Source: Anabaena sphaerica FACHB-251 (lineage in GTDB: Bacteria; Cyanobacteriota; Cyanobacteriia; Cyanobacteriales; Nostocaceae). From it: DNA of 64,000 nt. A model generated the notes under the pieces. The model was not told where the DNA came from. It saw only the letters and a program-made list of their open reading frames with translations, and searched no databases. Numbering within the stretch: position 1 is the first letter of the stretch; the number at the start of each line of letters is the position of its first letter. The stretch is from the NCBI RefSeq assembly GCF_014696825.1, contig NZ_JACJQU010000002.1:310001-374000 (forward strand). The letters are read 5' to 3'. Shown in pieces: positions 28,183 through 37,619 of this stretch. The translations under genes were made by a program, and so were the position numbers.

Positions 28183-29040
28183 TCAGCCGTTGACTATTTC
28201 TCCACCATTAGGATGTAGCACTTGACCAGACATATAGGAAGAGTCATCAGAAGCTAAAAATACAAAACTTGGTGCTACTTCTTCCGGTTGTCCGGCTCTT
28301 CCCATTGGTACTTGTGCGCCAAAAGTTTCTACTTTTTCTTCTGGGAAAGTTGAAGGAATTAAAGGTGTCCAAATTGGACCTGGTGCTACAGCATTGACAC
28401 GAATTCCCTTGGAGACTAAATTTTGAGATAGGGAACGAGTAAAGGCAACAATAGCACCTTTAGTAGACGAATAATCTAATAGTTGGGAATTACCTTTATA
28501 AGCTGTAACTGATGTTGTATTGATGATAGCACTTCCTTTATGCAAATACTTCATCGCGGCTTTAGTGAGGTAAAACATTGAGAAAATATTAGTCCTAAAA
28601 GTGCGTTCTAATTGCTCTTGAGTAATATCTTCAATGTTACTTTTAGGGTGTTGTTCAGCAGCATTATTGACAAGAATATCAAGTTTACCAAACTCATCTA
28701 CTGTTTGTTCTACAGCTTGTTGACAAAACTTCTGGTCAGTAATATCACCAACAATAGATACTGCTTTGCGTCCATGTTGTTCGACTAAGTTTTGTGTTTC
28801 CTTTGCATCTTGATGTTCTTGCAGGTAAACTATCGCTACATCTGCACCTTCTTTAGCAAATGCGATCGCCACAGCACGACCAATACCACTATCTCCACCA
28901 GTAATTAAAGCGATTTTATCTTTTAATTTACCACTACCCCGATATTGTTCATCATCGGCTTTGGGTTTTGGGTTCATTTCTGATTCTAAACCAGGTGGTT
29001 CCTGTGTTTGTGGTGGTTGTAACGTCTTTTTTGCTGCCAT
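28183..29040 (-). CDS. short-chain dehydrogenase/reductase, general-stress type
   Basis: 285 residues. An extended Pro-rich N-terminus (about 1-40, TQEPPGLESEMNPKPKADDEQYRGSGKL) precedes a Rossmann fold: ALITGGDSGIGRAVAIAFAKEGADV (about 44-68), LDILVNNAAEQHP, the catalytic Ser in INTTSVTAY, YSSTKGAIVAFTRSL (YxxxK) and VNAVAPGPIWTPL. The extension and the core match stress-induced SDRs such as B. subtilis YhdF/GsiB-neighbour types, often annotated glucose 1-dehydrogenase. The substrate is not known. Confidence 0.88.
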   Translation of the reverse strand: MAAKKTLQPPQTQEPPGLESEMNPKPKADDEQYRGSGKLKDKIALITGGDSGIGRAVAIAFAKEGADVAIVYLQEHQDAKETQNLVEQHGRKAVSIVGDITDQKFCQQAVEQTVDEFGKLDILVNNAAEQHPKSNIEDITQEQLERTFRTNIFSMFYLTKAAMKYLHKGSAIINTTSVTAYKGNSQLLDYSSTKGAIVAFTRSLSQNLVSKGIRVNAVAPGPIWTPLIPSTFPEEKVETFGAQVPMGRAGQPEEVAPSFVFLASDDSSYMSGQVLHPNGGEIVNG

Positions 29041-29097
29041 AATAATGCACTCCTAATTTGTGTATTGAAAATCTGTATCGGCTCAATTACCAATTAC

Positions 29098-29144
29098 TAA
29101 AAGTAAACCTTGGATCGAAAATTTCCATCCAAGGTTTACTTTTT
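29098..29144. terminator. 17-bp perfect inverted repeat, possible bidirectional terminator
   Basis: Bases 29098-29114 and 29128-29144 form a long perfect stem with A-runs on one side and T-runs on the other, around a short loop. It lies upstream of both flanking genes (SDR to the left, ligase to the right), so it is not an obvious end of either transcript. It could bound an unseen small RNA. The rest of 29145-29624 shows no gene. Confidence 0.55.
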
Positions 29145-29660
29145 GCTTTCGCTCCCACTAGTCTTCTGCAAGTTCAGACTTTTCCTACCCCGGATATTAG
29201 CCGCACTGAAATTCTGGCAATTGGCGCGGCTTTTTAAGCTTCCTCCTCACATCCCACACGCTCTTCATCCAACCACTGAAAACAAGTACACAACTCTCTG
29301 TTGATGCAGGATTTATCCTTCACATCTGCTCTCAATTTAACTGTTATTTTCTGGTTATTTATCGTTCTATGGAAATAAACAAAGTGTCAATTTTATCAAC
29401 CTTTAGATGTAGTCCTCATTCATTGTCAATCATGGATTTTGCATGATGCTTAATATCGGTAATTTCGCAGCCTTGACAATTTAACTAGTAGAGTTAAAAA
29501 TTAACTTTGGGCGATGTTTAAACTGATCACAGCTAAAATCGCCATCTACACTTGTTTACTAAATTAACAAAAAGATACACACGAAATCATCTGCTCATGT
29601 CTTCCTTGGGATATACCTAAGATAGTGAGGCCAAATTGGGCTATATTTGGGATCTGGGTT

Positions 29661-31265
29661 ATGGTGACAATGAATATTTCCGAGTTAGAGCAGGTTGATA
29701 AGTTTCGCAATTTACAATTAACTTTGCGCGAACGCTGGAAAACAAGCGAGTTATTTGACAACAGCGAAGCGGATATTTTAATTATCCCCTCTTTGAGCAT
29801 CGACCAACGGGAACTGCAAAAAATAGAAGGGTGCGAACATTATGAAGAAAGATTACTATTTTCTTTGATGCGGTTGCGAAATCCTCGCACTAGGTTAATT
29901 TATGTAACCTCAATGCCACTACATCCTAGCATTATTGATTACTATTTACAACTACTACCCGGAATCCCATTCTCCCACGCTCGTCATCGTTTATTACTAC
30001 TTTCGACTTATGATTCTTCCCTGAAACCCCTCAGTCAAAAAATTTTAGAACGTCCCCGCTTACTAGAAAGAATTCGTCAAGCTTTGCGGTTAGATAAAGC
30101 TTTTATGGCTTGTTACAATTCCACCTTTTGGGAAGCAGAATTATCACTAAAATTGAATGTACCTCTGTATGCTGCTGCACCAGATTTACAGATTTGGGGT
30201 ACAAAAAGTGGTAGCCGGCAAATTTTTGCTCAAAGCGGTGTACCCCATCCAGATGGTAGCGAATTAGTTAAAACTGCTGCCGATTTAGCAACAGCAGCAG
30301 CTGATTTATGGGAACGTCAACCAACATTAAAACGGATGGTTGTAAAACTGAATGAAGGTATTTCTGGGGAAGGAAATGCTCTTTTGGATCTCCGTCCCTT
30401 GATAGATGTTGCACCAGGGAAAAGTTCTCATGGTGAAAGAATATCAGCAATCATTAATAACTTTTCCAATCTACGCTTTCAAGCCACAAAAGAAACCTGG
30501 GCGAATTTTTCTCAACGTATTCCAGAATTAGGCGCAATAGTAGAATCATTTATTGAAGGTGAAATCAAATTTTCTCCCAGTGTCCAAGGACGCATTACAC
30601 CCGATGGAAAAGTGGAAATTCTTTCCACCCATGATCAAATTCTCGGAGGTCCAGACGGACAAATTTATCTCGGTTGTCGCTTTCCTGCGGATGAAAAGTA
30701 TAGATTAAGATTACAGACATTAGGTTTACAAGTAGGTAAAAAGCTTGCAGAAAAAGGCACTTTAGAAAGATTTGGCGTTGATTTTGTCACCGTAGATCAA
30801 GGTAATGGTAAATGGGATATTCAAGCTATTGAAATTAACCTCCGCAAAGGTGGAACAACTCACCCTTTCATGACCTTGAAATTATTAACTAATGGACGCT
30901 ATGACTTGTCCACTGGCTTATTTTACAGTCAGCAAGGAAAAGCTAAATATTACGTTGCTACAGACAACTTACAAAAAAACCGCTATCGGGGATTATTACC
31001 CAATGATTTAATGGATATTATTGCTCATCACCGATTACATTTTGATAGCGGAACTGAAACAGGGACAGTATTTCATCTCATGGGTTGTCTTTCTCAGTTT
31101 GGTAAGTTGGGATTAACAAGTATTGGTGATTCTCCCCAACAAGCAGAAGACATTTATAACAAAGTTGTCAAAGTTCTTGATCAAGAAACTAGTGATGAAC
31201 CCAATCATTATGCCCTATTTTCAGATTATGCTTTTCCTGTTGCTGGGGATGGATATAATTATTGA
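29661..31265 (+). CDS. PGM1-related ATP-grasp peptide ligase
   Basis: 534 residues from ATG 29661; a GTG at 29625 and an ATG at 29670 are alternatives. The C-terminal half has ATP-grasp features: RMVVKLNEGISGEGNALLDLRPL (about 227-249), ELGAIVESFIEGEIKFSPSVQGRI, and a metal-binding end AIEINLRKGGTTHPFMTLKLLTNGRYD (E and N ligands in EIN). The family name comes from the pheganomycin ligase PGM1, which joins a guanidino-amino acid to peptides. In cyanobacteria it is widespread, with no assigned product. No peptide precursor gene is visible nearby. It reads alone, convergent with crcB. Confidence 0.85.
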   Translation: MVTMNISELEQVDKFRNLQLTLRERWKTSELFDNSEADILIIPSLSIDQRELQKIEGCEHYEERLLFSLMRLRNPRTRLIYVTSMPLHPSIIDYYLQLLPGIPFSHARHRLLLLSTYDSSLKPLSQKILERPRLLERIRQALRLDKAFMACYNSTFWEAELSLKLNVPLYAAAPDLQIWGTKSGSRQIFAQSGVPHPDGSELVKTAADLATAAADLWERQPTLKRMVVKLNEGISGEGNALLDLRPLIDVAPGKSSHGERISAIINNFSNLRFQATKETWANFSQRIPELGAIVESFIEGEIKFSPSVQGRITPDGKVEILSTHDQILGGPDGQIYLGCRFPADEKYRLRLQTLGLQVGKKLAEKGTLERFGVDFVTVDQGNGKWDIQAIEINLRKGGTTHPFMTLKLLTNGRYDLSTGLFYSQQGKAKYYVATDNLQKNRYRGLLPNDLMDIIAHHRLHFDSGTETGTVFHLMGCLSQFGKLGLTSIGDSPQQAEDIYNKVVKVLDQETSDEPNHYALFSDYAFPVAGDGYNY

Positions 31266-31336
31266 TAAATTGTCATAATTCATAATTCAGAAATTAGAAT
31301 TCTGAATCATCAAATTCCTGAATTCATATGTTTCCA

Positions 31337-31366
31337 TCTGCGTTTATCTGCGTTTATCTGCGTTTG
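31337..31366. repeat. three tandem copies of tgcgtttatc (period 10)
   Basis: A short tandem repeat just beyond the 3' ends of the convergent ligase and crcB genes. It has no hairpin potential of note. Confidence 0.7.
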
Positions 31367-31373
31367 ATTATTA

Positions 31374-31772
31374 TTAGCTACCAAACCTAGCAAGAAATAC
31401 ACCTAACTGTATACAGATAATTCCTAAAATGGCGCTACCAAGCCAATAGCTAGTTGCAGTTAATAAATTACCATTACGTATTAAAGCCAGAGACTCTAAA
31501 CCATAGGTAGAAAAAGTTGTATATGCACCTAAAAAACCAGTTGCAAGCATCAACCGTAATTCTGGGGAAATAATTGCTACTTTCTCAGCAGCCAAAGTAG
31601 TGAAAAATCCCATCGCTAAACAACCACTGAGATTAATAAAAAACGTGCCATAGGGAAAATTAATACCCAATCTTTGGGCAAACCATAATGTTAAATAATA
31701 GCGACTTAAAGCACCAGCGATCGCACCTAAACTAATACCTAACGATTGGCGCAAATTGGGATCTTGTAGCAT
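31374..31772 (-). CDS. crcB: fluoride efflux channel FluC/CrcB
   Basis: 132 residues with four hydrophobic helices, the usual subunit size of the dual-topology dimeric fluoride channel in the plasma membrane. Family signatures: the N-terminal [16 protein letters not shown] (about 16-31), [22 protein letters not shown] (about 39-60, with the pore Asn) and [17 protein letters not shown] (about 78-94, with the Na+-site and Phe-box residues). It is encoded alone and divergently from htpX. I looked for a fluoride riboswitch in its leader and could not make a convincing one. Confidence 0.92.
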   Translation of the reverse strand: MLQDPNLRQSLGISLGAIAGALSRYYLTLWFAQRLGINFPYGTFFINLSGCLAMGFFTTLAAEKVAIISPELRLMLATGFLGAYTTFSTYGLESLALIRNGNLLTATSYWLGSAILGIICIQLGVFLARFGS

Positions 31773-31955
31773 AGTAGAGATATAAACGGCATAACCTGAT
31801 TGTATTTTGACAATATAATCGGAAAACCGTACCCATACAATAGGTTTTCATCACTGTACCTCAAAATTGAACTTGATACAATCAAAACATAGCTAAACTA
31901 ATGCTGTTATCTACTCATTCAACAAAATTATGCAGCATTAACAGGAGAGTGCAAA

Positions 31956-32822
31956 ATGGGAAATCAATTCAAAACTGCTGTTTTGTTAGCCGCACTGAGT
32001 GGCTTATTAATTGCCATTAGTTATTGGGTAATTGGTGGTACTAGTGGCTTAATTATAGGCATAGGTTTAGCAGCAGTTACAAACCTATTTTCTTGGTATC
32101 AATCTGATAAAATTGCCCTGGCAGTTTACAAAGCTCAACCTGTTAGCGAAGCCCAAGCACCTGCACTTTATCGCATGGTGGAAAGACTGTCAACCCGTGC
32201 TAATATTCCCATGCCAGGAGTTTACATTGTTCCAGGACAAACTGCCAATGCTTTTGCTACAGGAAGAGACCCAGAACACGCTGCTGTTGCTGTTACTGAA
32301 GGCATTTTAAACATATTACCAGAGGAAGAATTAGAAGGTGTAATTGCTCACGAACTCACCCACATTATTAATCGTGATACCCTAACTCAAGCCGTTGCTG
32401 CTACTGTGGCTGGTGCGATTTCTTTCCTGGCACAAATGTTAAGTTATAGCCTGTGGTTTGGTGGTGGTTCAAGAGATAATGAAAGAGGTGGTAATCCTTT
32501 GGGAGTGCTAGTAACCGTGATGCTTGCACCTATAGCCGCCACAATTATTCAATTAGCAATTTCCCGCACCAGAGAATTTTCTGCTGATGCTGGTGCTGCC
32601 AAATTAACAGGTAATCCCCGCGCTTTAGCTAGGGCTTTGCAAAGATTAGAAGCCACAGCAAAACAGATACCTTTAAATGCTAATCCAGCCTTTGAACCAT
32701 TATTGATTATTAATCCGATTTCTGGGCAATTTCTAGGTAATTTGTTTTCTAGTCATCCTGCAACTGAAATGCGTGTGGAAGCATTGCTGAAAATAGAAAG
32801 AGAATTGGCAGGTAGTTATTAA
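31956..32822 (+). CDS. htpX: membrane zinc metalloprotease HtpX
   Basis: 288 residues. Two N-terminal helices (about 7-25 and 28-48) precede the catalytic domain with the zinc-binding HELTH motif in VIAHELTHIINRDTL (about 127-141), then two more hydrophobic segments and the third ligand Glu in SRTREFSADAGAAKLTG (about 205-221). The active site faces the cytoplasm and degrades misfolded membrane proteins in the family members studied. The start is supported by ACAGGAGAG seven bases upstream. The protein ends just before a repeat block. Confidence 0.95.
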   Translation: MGNQFKTAVLLAALSGLLIAISYWVIGGTSGLIIGIGLAAVTNLFSWYQSDKIALAVYKAQPVSEAQAPALYRMVERLSTRANIPMPGVYIVPGQTANAFATGRDPEHAAVAVTEGILNILPEEELEGVIAHELTHIINRDTLTQAVAATVAGAISFLAQMLSYSLWFGGGSRDNERGGNPLGVLVTVMLAPIAATIIQLAISRTREFSADAGAAKLTGNPRALARALQRLEATAKQIPLNANPAFEPLLIINPISGQFLGNLFSSHPATEMRVEALLKIERELAGSY

Positions 32823-32832
32823 TTTGTACAAT

Positions 32833-33026
32833 ATCCCCAACTTTTTTGAGAGGATGTTTGAAAAGTTCAAATATATAAAACCTCTCTCCAAACCTCTCTC
32901 CTACGAGGAGAGAGGCTTTGAAACCCCCATTCCCTTGTAGGGAAGGGGGCAAGGGGGGTTAGGCTCTGAGGCTTTTTCTGTTTCATACAACACCCCTAAA
33001 ACATCGTTTTAAAAAAGTCGGGGATT
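32833..33026. mobile_element. inverted-repeat element (copy B) with gaggatgtttgaaaagtt left end
   Basis: It starts with the same left end as the elements at 4059 and 38083 (32848). The interior contains hairpins such as cctctctcctacgaggagag and a ccccttcccttg-type module. The right terminal repeat is poorly preserved. The block is itself bracketed by atccccaactttttt (32833-32847) and its near-perfect inverse aaaaaagtcggggat (33012-33026). Confidence 0.55.
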
Positions 33027-33041
33027 TAAACATTTACATAT

Positions 33042-33620
33042 TTAACTAAAAATCAGTTGTAAATCTAAAATAAAACCTGGCAATACATCCTCTCCAGATA
33101 AATTTGTAGGAGATTGTAAAACCTCTACCTCTTGATTTTGGCGATAAATTTCTACTTGTTTATCTTTAGGATTAATTAACCAACCTAACAGCAAACCATT
33201 ATTAATATACTCCCGCATCTTCGCTTGCGTATCTTCTAAATCATCGCTTTCAGAAACTAACTCAATCACAAAATCAGGGCATAACGGCAGAAACTTTTTT
33301 CTTTGTTCTGGTGTGAGTGCATTCCATCTTTCTATCTTTATCCAAGACACATCAGGAGAACGAGTACCACCATTAGGTAATTTAAAACCTGTGGAAGAAT
33401 CAAAAGCTTTTCCTAAATTATTTTTGCGATTCCAAAACCAAACTTGTCCACTTAATTCTAAGTTTCTCTCTCCCGTTTCTCCCCCAGTTGGTGACATAAC
33501 AATTAATTCACCTTCCGATGATAATTCCAAACGTAAATCTTTATTAGCATCCACAATTTCCACAAATTCATCATCTGTGAATTTTAATGATTTTGGTATT
33601 TGTAAAGTTACAGAAGTCAT
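33042..33620 (-). CDS. Uma2-family putative endonuclease
   Basis: 192 residues. MTSVTLQIPKSLKFTDDEFVEIV opens the protein; RLELSSEGELIVMSPTGGETGERN, STGFKLPNGGTRSPDVSWIKIERW, LCPDFVIELVSESDD and GLLLGWLINPKDKQVEIYR follow the canonical Uma2/DUF820 pattern. The PD and E-V-S acids form the PD-(D/E)XK-like site. This copy is closer to the standard family than the one at 19703. No partner gene is linked, and its role is unknown. Confidence 0.92.
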   Translation of the reverse strand: MTSVTLQIPKSLKFTDDEFVEIVDANKDLRLELSSEGELIVMSPTGGETGERNLELSGQVWFWNRKNNLGKAFDSSTGFKLPNGGTRSPDVSWIKIERWNALTPEQRKKFLPLCPDFVIELVSESDDLEDTQAKMREYINNGLLLGWLINPKDKQVEIYRQNQEVEVLQSPTNLSGEDVLPGFILDLQLIFS

Positions 33621-33659
33621 GATTCATACCTCGTGACCATAACATTATATTTTGATCCC

Positions 33660-33752
33660 CCCTAACCCCCCTTAAAAAGGGGGGAACCGGAATTAAAATC
33701 CTCGTTCCCAGTCTCTGACTAGGAATGCTTTCCGGGAGGTAGAACCTCCCAT
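33660..33752. repeat. CCCCCCTTAAAAAGGGGGG and GGGAGGTAGAACCTCCC hairpins
   Basis: Two palindromes fill the gap between the pentapeptide gene's stop and the Uma2 start. The first is also present inside the element at 4059-4214. The second (33735-33751) lies just after the pentapeptide gene on its strand but has no T-run. Confidence 0.65.
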
Positions 33753-33765
33753 CATATCGACATTT

Positions 33766-35889
33766 TTAACCTAAACCCAGAAAACCAGAAATTAGCGGCA
33801 AAAGCTTACTACATTCTTCAAGCAATGTGGGTACACTCATGAGAATACCCTTTAACATTGTAATTGCTGTATCTGCTAAATCTTGTTTTTCTTGAGGATT
33901 TTGTGCTGCTTCTGCTAAAGCTTTGACTTGCTTGAGTGCTTTTTCTTTATCTTTTGGTGTTAAATCAGAATCAGCTTCAATTGCTGTTTGCAGTTGTGTC
34001 AAAATTTCCTTAATTCCCATTTTCTCTGGTTCGGGTGAAGGTGGTAATTCATTAATAGTATTTGTTACCGTACCACTAATATCCATTTCACCTAAATTCA
34101 AAGCTTGTCCACTAGCATTAAAATCTCTACCGACACTACCAATTTCAACTTTACGACTGGAATCATTACTGTTAGTCATATTTTTATTTTCCACTTTGTT
34201 ATCAACTTGAACATTTATAGGTTTATTCGCTAATAATCTCACAATCTCTGTCATTTCCGCACTTTGTTGGCGATAAATAACTATCTCATTATTTTTAGCT
34301 TGTAATTCTGCTTTATATTTTTCCTCTACTGCTGCTAATGCTAATTGATAATTTTGAGTAAAATCGCTGTGAATCTTTTCTTTATCAACGCCTTCAGGTG
34401 CATTCACCTTAACGACAACTACCCCATCACCTTTATTTTCAATACTCTGGATAGATAATTCAGTGTCTTCATTTTGGTTCTGCACCTTGCCAAAAGCATT
34501 AACAAAAGCTTTCCAGTCAATACCGTCGCGGAAAATTAAATCAACAGTATTTAAAACCTCTTCAAATAATTTGCTAAATTCTCCTGGTTTAAATTCCCCA
34601 CTACTAGGACGGCGTTCACGGTCATCTGTTCCCAGTTTAGGATATTCTAAAAGATAAACAAAGCGACAATCTACATTATCTAATATAGTTGTACTTTCAA
34701 TATTCCAAGCTTCCAGACAAGCACCTGTCATTTGAGCATTCGTGAAATTAGTACCGACGGCTTGAGCAAGAGTCAAATTTGCCCATTCTAAACAAGCACC
34801 CTCAAAAGTAGCTTCAACAATATCAGCATCTTTTAAATTCGCCTCTTTCAAGTCTGCACCTATCAGGTTTGCACCTCTGAGGTTTGCACCAGTGTAAGAT
34901 TTACCCCTACCATTTAGAGTAATGAGCAAATTGAGAACACCAAGGTTACTCAATATAGTATTACCTGGTCTGGCAAAATCCAGTTTTTTCGCTTCATAAA
35001 AACGAGTGCGCGTTAGATTTGCTTTTCTGAAATCTGTGTTTTTCAGGGTTGCGCCTGTAAAATCAGCATCAGTTAAATCAGCACCACGAAAACTTGTCCC
35101 ATTTGTAGTAGCATAAGCAATAGCGAATGAACGAATCCAAGCATCTTTTCCATCTCCAAAAAAACTACGCCAGCCAATGTAATCGCTAAAAAGCACGAAC
35201 ATTACGACTTCAGCTACACCTACTGCTTCGGCTACGGCTTGGGTTACGACTGCGGCGAAGGCTACGGTTACGGCGTAGGTTCTAGCTAAGGCTACGGCTC
35301 CAACTCCGGCTACGGCTACAGCAAATACTACGACTCCAGCTACGGCTCTAGCTTCAGCTACGGTAAAGGCTACGGTTACGGCAAAAGCTCCGGCAAAAGC
35401 TCCAGTTAATGTGAAGGCTACAGCTACAGCGCCGACTCCGGCTACAGCTACGGCTCTGGTGAAGACTCCAGCTATAGCAAAAGCGAAGGCTACAGCTATG
35501 ACAGAGGCTACGGTTACGGCGAATACTCCGGTTCCGGCTATTAAACCCTTACGAATAGTGACAATACAAAAGACTGTCACCATAACTAGGACAACTGTTT
35601 GAGCAATAAAAATTTCAGAGTTTTTGGTATCAAAAATAAATGTTATCACTGTACCAATGATGATTGAGAAAAACCCTGATAGTGCTGAAACTAGGAACGC
35701 AACTATTAGTAAAACAATTACCCAACGTCGCTGTAGTCCAGCCTTGGCACCAGTAAAATCAGCACCTTTAAGAATAGCGTTGGTAAAATTTGCACCTCTA
35801 ATATCGGCTTTGCTAAAGTTAGCTCCTGTCAGGTTTTCACCTTTAAAAGAGCGTCCTTGGAGATTTTCACCGGAATAGTCTGGCGGCAT
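33766..35889 (-). CDS. pentapeptide-repeat protein with Ala/Val-rich membrane block and C-terminal helical module
   Basis: 707 residues in four parts. Residues about 5-50 are pentapeptide repeats (A-D/N-F-x-x type). Residues about 53-250 are hydrophobic, with two clear helices and then a striking Val/Ala/Gly/Phe-rich run encoded by near-tandem GTAGCC-like hexamers. Residues about 265-410 are a second pentapeptide block. Residues about 515-565 are a charged coiled coil. The C-terminal about 120 residues (IGSVGRDFNASGQALNLGEMDISGTVTNTI, then a helical region and a hydrophobic end) resemble modules I associate with cyanobacterial conflict and signalling proteins. It is encoded alone; the function is unknown. 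Confidence 0.8.
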   Translation of the reverse strand: MPPDYSGENLQGRSFKGENLTGANFSKADIRGANFTNAILKGADFTGAKAGLQRRWVIVLLIVAFLVSALSGFFSIIIGTVITFIFDTKNSEIFIAQTVVLVMVTVFCIVTIRKGLIAGTGVFAVTVASVIAVAFAFAIAGVFTRAVAVAGVGAVAVAFTLTGAFAGAFAVTVAFTVAEARAVAGVVVFAVAVAGVGAVALARTYAVTVAFAAVVTQAVAEAVGVAEVVMFVLFSDYIGWRSFFGDGKDAWIRSFAIAYATTNGTSFRGADLTDADFTGATLKNTDFRKANLTRTRFYEAKKLDFARPGNTILSNLGVLNLLITLNGRGKSYTGANLRGANLIGADLKEANLKDADIVEATFEGACLEWANLTLAQAVGTNFTNAQMTGACLEAWNIESTTILDNVDCRFVYLLEYPKLGTDDRERRPSSGEFKPGEFSKLFEEVLNTVDLIFRDGIDWKAFVNAFGKVQNQNEDTELSIQSIENKGDGVVVVKVNAPEGVDKEKIHSDFTQNYQLALAAVEEKYKAELQAKNNEIVIYRQQSAEMTEIVRLLANKPINVQVDNKVENKNMTNSNDSSRKVEIGSVGRDFNASGQALNLGEMDISGTVTNTINELPPSPEPEKMGIKEILTQLQTAIEADSDLTPKDKEKALKQVKALAEAAQNPQEKQDLADTAITMLKGILMSVPTLLEECSKLLPLISGFLGLG

Positions 35890-36114
35890 AATCGCGTCAG
35901 CAAGAGTTTATTTATTAGATTTTATACATACTTGCTAGACTTTATGCTATTTTTTGGCGAAATTCACTTAAACTCATCTGTCTGCTGTACTCAAAGCGGC
36001 TAAAAAATTAATCTTTGGAAAAATACTGAATCGTTTGATTCAATAAATAAGGGTTTAGCAATGCTAAACCCCTACAAAATAAACTTTTTTCTTCCTACTT
36101 TCTACCTGATTACA

Positions 36115-37098
36115 CTAATAATTATTCGCATAACTAGCCACCTTCCTATCAACTAATACAAGATTAGCTACAGCATATTTAACAACCAAACATTCTTGTG
36201 TAGCATGACAAGAACTCTTTAAAACTTGCGTTTTCACAGCATCTTTCACAAGTTTAGCCTGGTATGTATAGAGAGAACCAGCAGGATTTTCAAAAGTTAG
36301 CTCTGCTAACATTGTATTATTATCCATGCTTTGCTCTAAAATTTTACCTGCTACTTTATTATTAAACCAATTCCAACCTTGACTAAAAATTATTTCTCTT
36401 TCCAAAACCTGTAATACCGGGGGCAAAATTCCCCAACCACGATAGACTTTATTTAAAAATTGTATATCACCAGTTCGAGTTAAAATTGATTTGAATGAAT
36501 CTTGATCCAGTACACCATAATATCTTGCTTCTGGTAAATCTATCGCTGTTGGTGCAAACCGATGTCCGCCAAAATGGCTGGATCTCCAAATTCTCACATG
36601 ATCAAATTGCAATTCAGAAATAGTATTTTTAGCATGAAAATAAAAAGGATTGCCATATCTCGCACAACATTGATCATGGCTACCATGTGTACAAACTAAA
36701 ATATCTCTAGTTATACTATTTTCTACTTGATAATCAGCATTTCCACCTGATAACCATTTCCGCACAACTCCCGCGACTTGTTCAATATTTGGTAACTTAA
36801 ATTCTTGCTTGCGGTAGCCATTACTTAAACCTTCTTGTTTTTGATAAATCAACAAAGTTGTTTGTTCTACTTTATGTGATTCATCATTAGCAATTAACAA
36901 AAACCGAATCGGTAATTTACTACGCTGCACCTCAGAGACTAAAACCCGTAAATTATCAGGAACCCATTTGGAATTAAAGGCTTCTGACATCCAAGGTGTA
37001 GGACATTCTACTAAAATATAAGTTTGGTAGTTTGTAGCACTACCAATAATTTCTTCTCCTACTTGTCGGGAATAGTCAGAACAGAAAAATGTATTCAT
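36115..37098 (-). CDS. sucrase/ferredoxin-like protein (thioredoxin-like ferredoxin fold)
   Basis: 327 residues from the ATG at 37098; a TTG start 11 codons upstream is less likely. The C-terminal domain has ILVCTHGSHDQCCARYGNPFY (about 157-177) and HVRIWRSSHFGGHRFAPTAIDLPEARYYG (about 186-214), the conserved core of the Sucraseferredoxin-like family, whose cysteines and histidines resemble a thioredoxin-like [2Fe-2S] ferredoxin site. The physiological partner is unknown. The next upstream gene on the same strand is a small unrecognised membrane protein 80 bases away. Confidence 0.85.
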   Translation of the reverse strand: MNTFFCSDYSRQVGEEIIGSATNYQTYILVECPTPWMSEAFNSKWVPDNLRVLVSEVQRSKLPIRFLLIANDESHKVEQTTLLIYQKQEGLSNGYRKQEFKLPNIEQVAGVVRKWLSGGNADYQVENSITRDILVCTHGSHDQCCARYGNPFYFHAKNTISELQFDHVRIWRSSHFGGHRFAPTAIDLPEARYYGVLDQDSFKSILTRTGDIQFLNKVYRGWGILPPVLQVLEREIIFSQGWNWFNNKVAGKILEQSMDNNTMLAELTFENPAGSLYTYQAKLVKDAVKTQVLKSSCHATQECLVVKYAVANLVLVDRKVASYANNY

Positions 37099-37178
37099 AT
37101 TAATTTGCTCAAGAATCGATTTTATAGACAAAGATAATGAAAAAGTAAAATTGTGTTTCTAGCTACTACTGTCGATGT

Positions 37179-37619
37179 TCATAAATTAAACAAGTAAAAA
37201 CAACTTTCCACTTTATAAGCTTCTGGTTTTTGAAAGTATTTCCGGTTAATAAATCCTCTATTTACAAATCTCAGCATCAATAGGATTATTACTTCCGTAG
37301 TAAACACGGTTATTATGTATATGATTTTATTAAGCCATTCAGAAAATTTTACCTGCTGGAAATTGATTTTTATAAAATTAGATTTTACGCTCTTGGTAAA
37401 TAAATTAAACCTTTTTGCAGTCGAGTCACACCAACTAGCCCTGGATTTATACTTTACATTAATGTAATTAATATTACAAGCTTCGATATTGCCCACCGCA
37501 AGGTTAATTTGTGAAGTTTTGCTTAAATCTAAATTATCTATATCCTCCTCAATAGCTGTTGTCTCTATATCTAAGGACATAGTTGGACAAGGTTGGATTG
37601 TATCAATTGATGTATTCAT
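37179..37619 (-). CDS. hypothetical protein with one membrane segment
   Basis: 146 residues from ATG 37619. The N-terminus is acidic and Thr-rich (DIETTAIEEDIDNLDLS), the middle has several cysteines (EACNINYINV, SWCDSTAKRF), and a hydrophobic helix lies near 108-126 (IIYIITVFTTEVIILLML). No family is recognised. It lies directly upstream of the sucrase/ferredoxin-like gene in the same direction and could be co-transcribed. The acidic start followed by a short core made me think of a precursor peptide, but nothing else supports that. Confidence 0.45.
   Translation of the reverse strand: MNTSIDTIQPCPTMSLDIETTAIEEDIDNLDLSKTSQINLAVGNIEACNINYINVKYKSRASWCDSTAKRFNLFTKSVKSNFIKINFQQVKFSEWLNKIIYIITVFTTEVIILLMLRFVNRGFINRKYFQKPEAYKVESCFYLFNL

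Noticed and set aside
29110-29304. 64-codon plus-strand frame after the long hairpin
   Set aside because: Begins inside the hairpin and shows no family or ribosome site.
31773-31900. Fluoride riboswitch in the crcB leader
   Set aside because: A GTGATGAAAACC stretch hinted at the motif, but the required pseudoknot partners and ordered stems could not be made.
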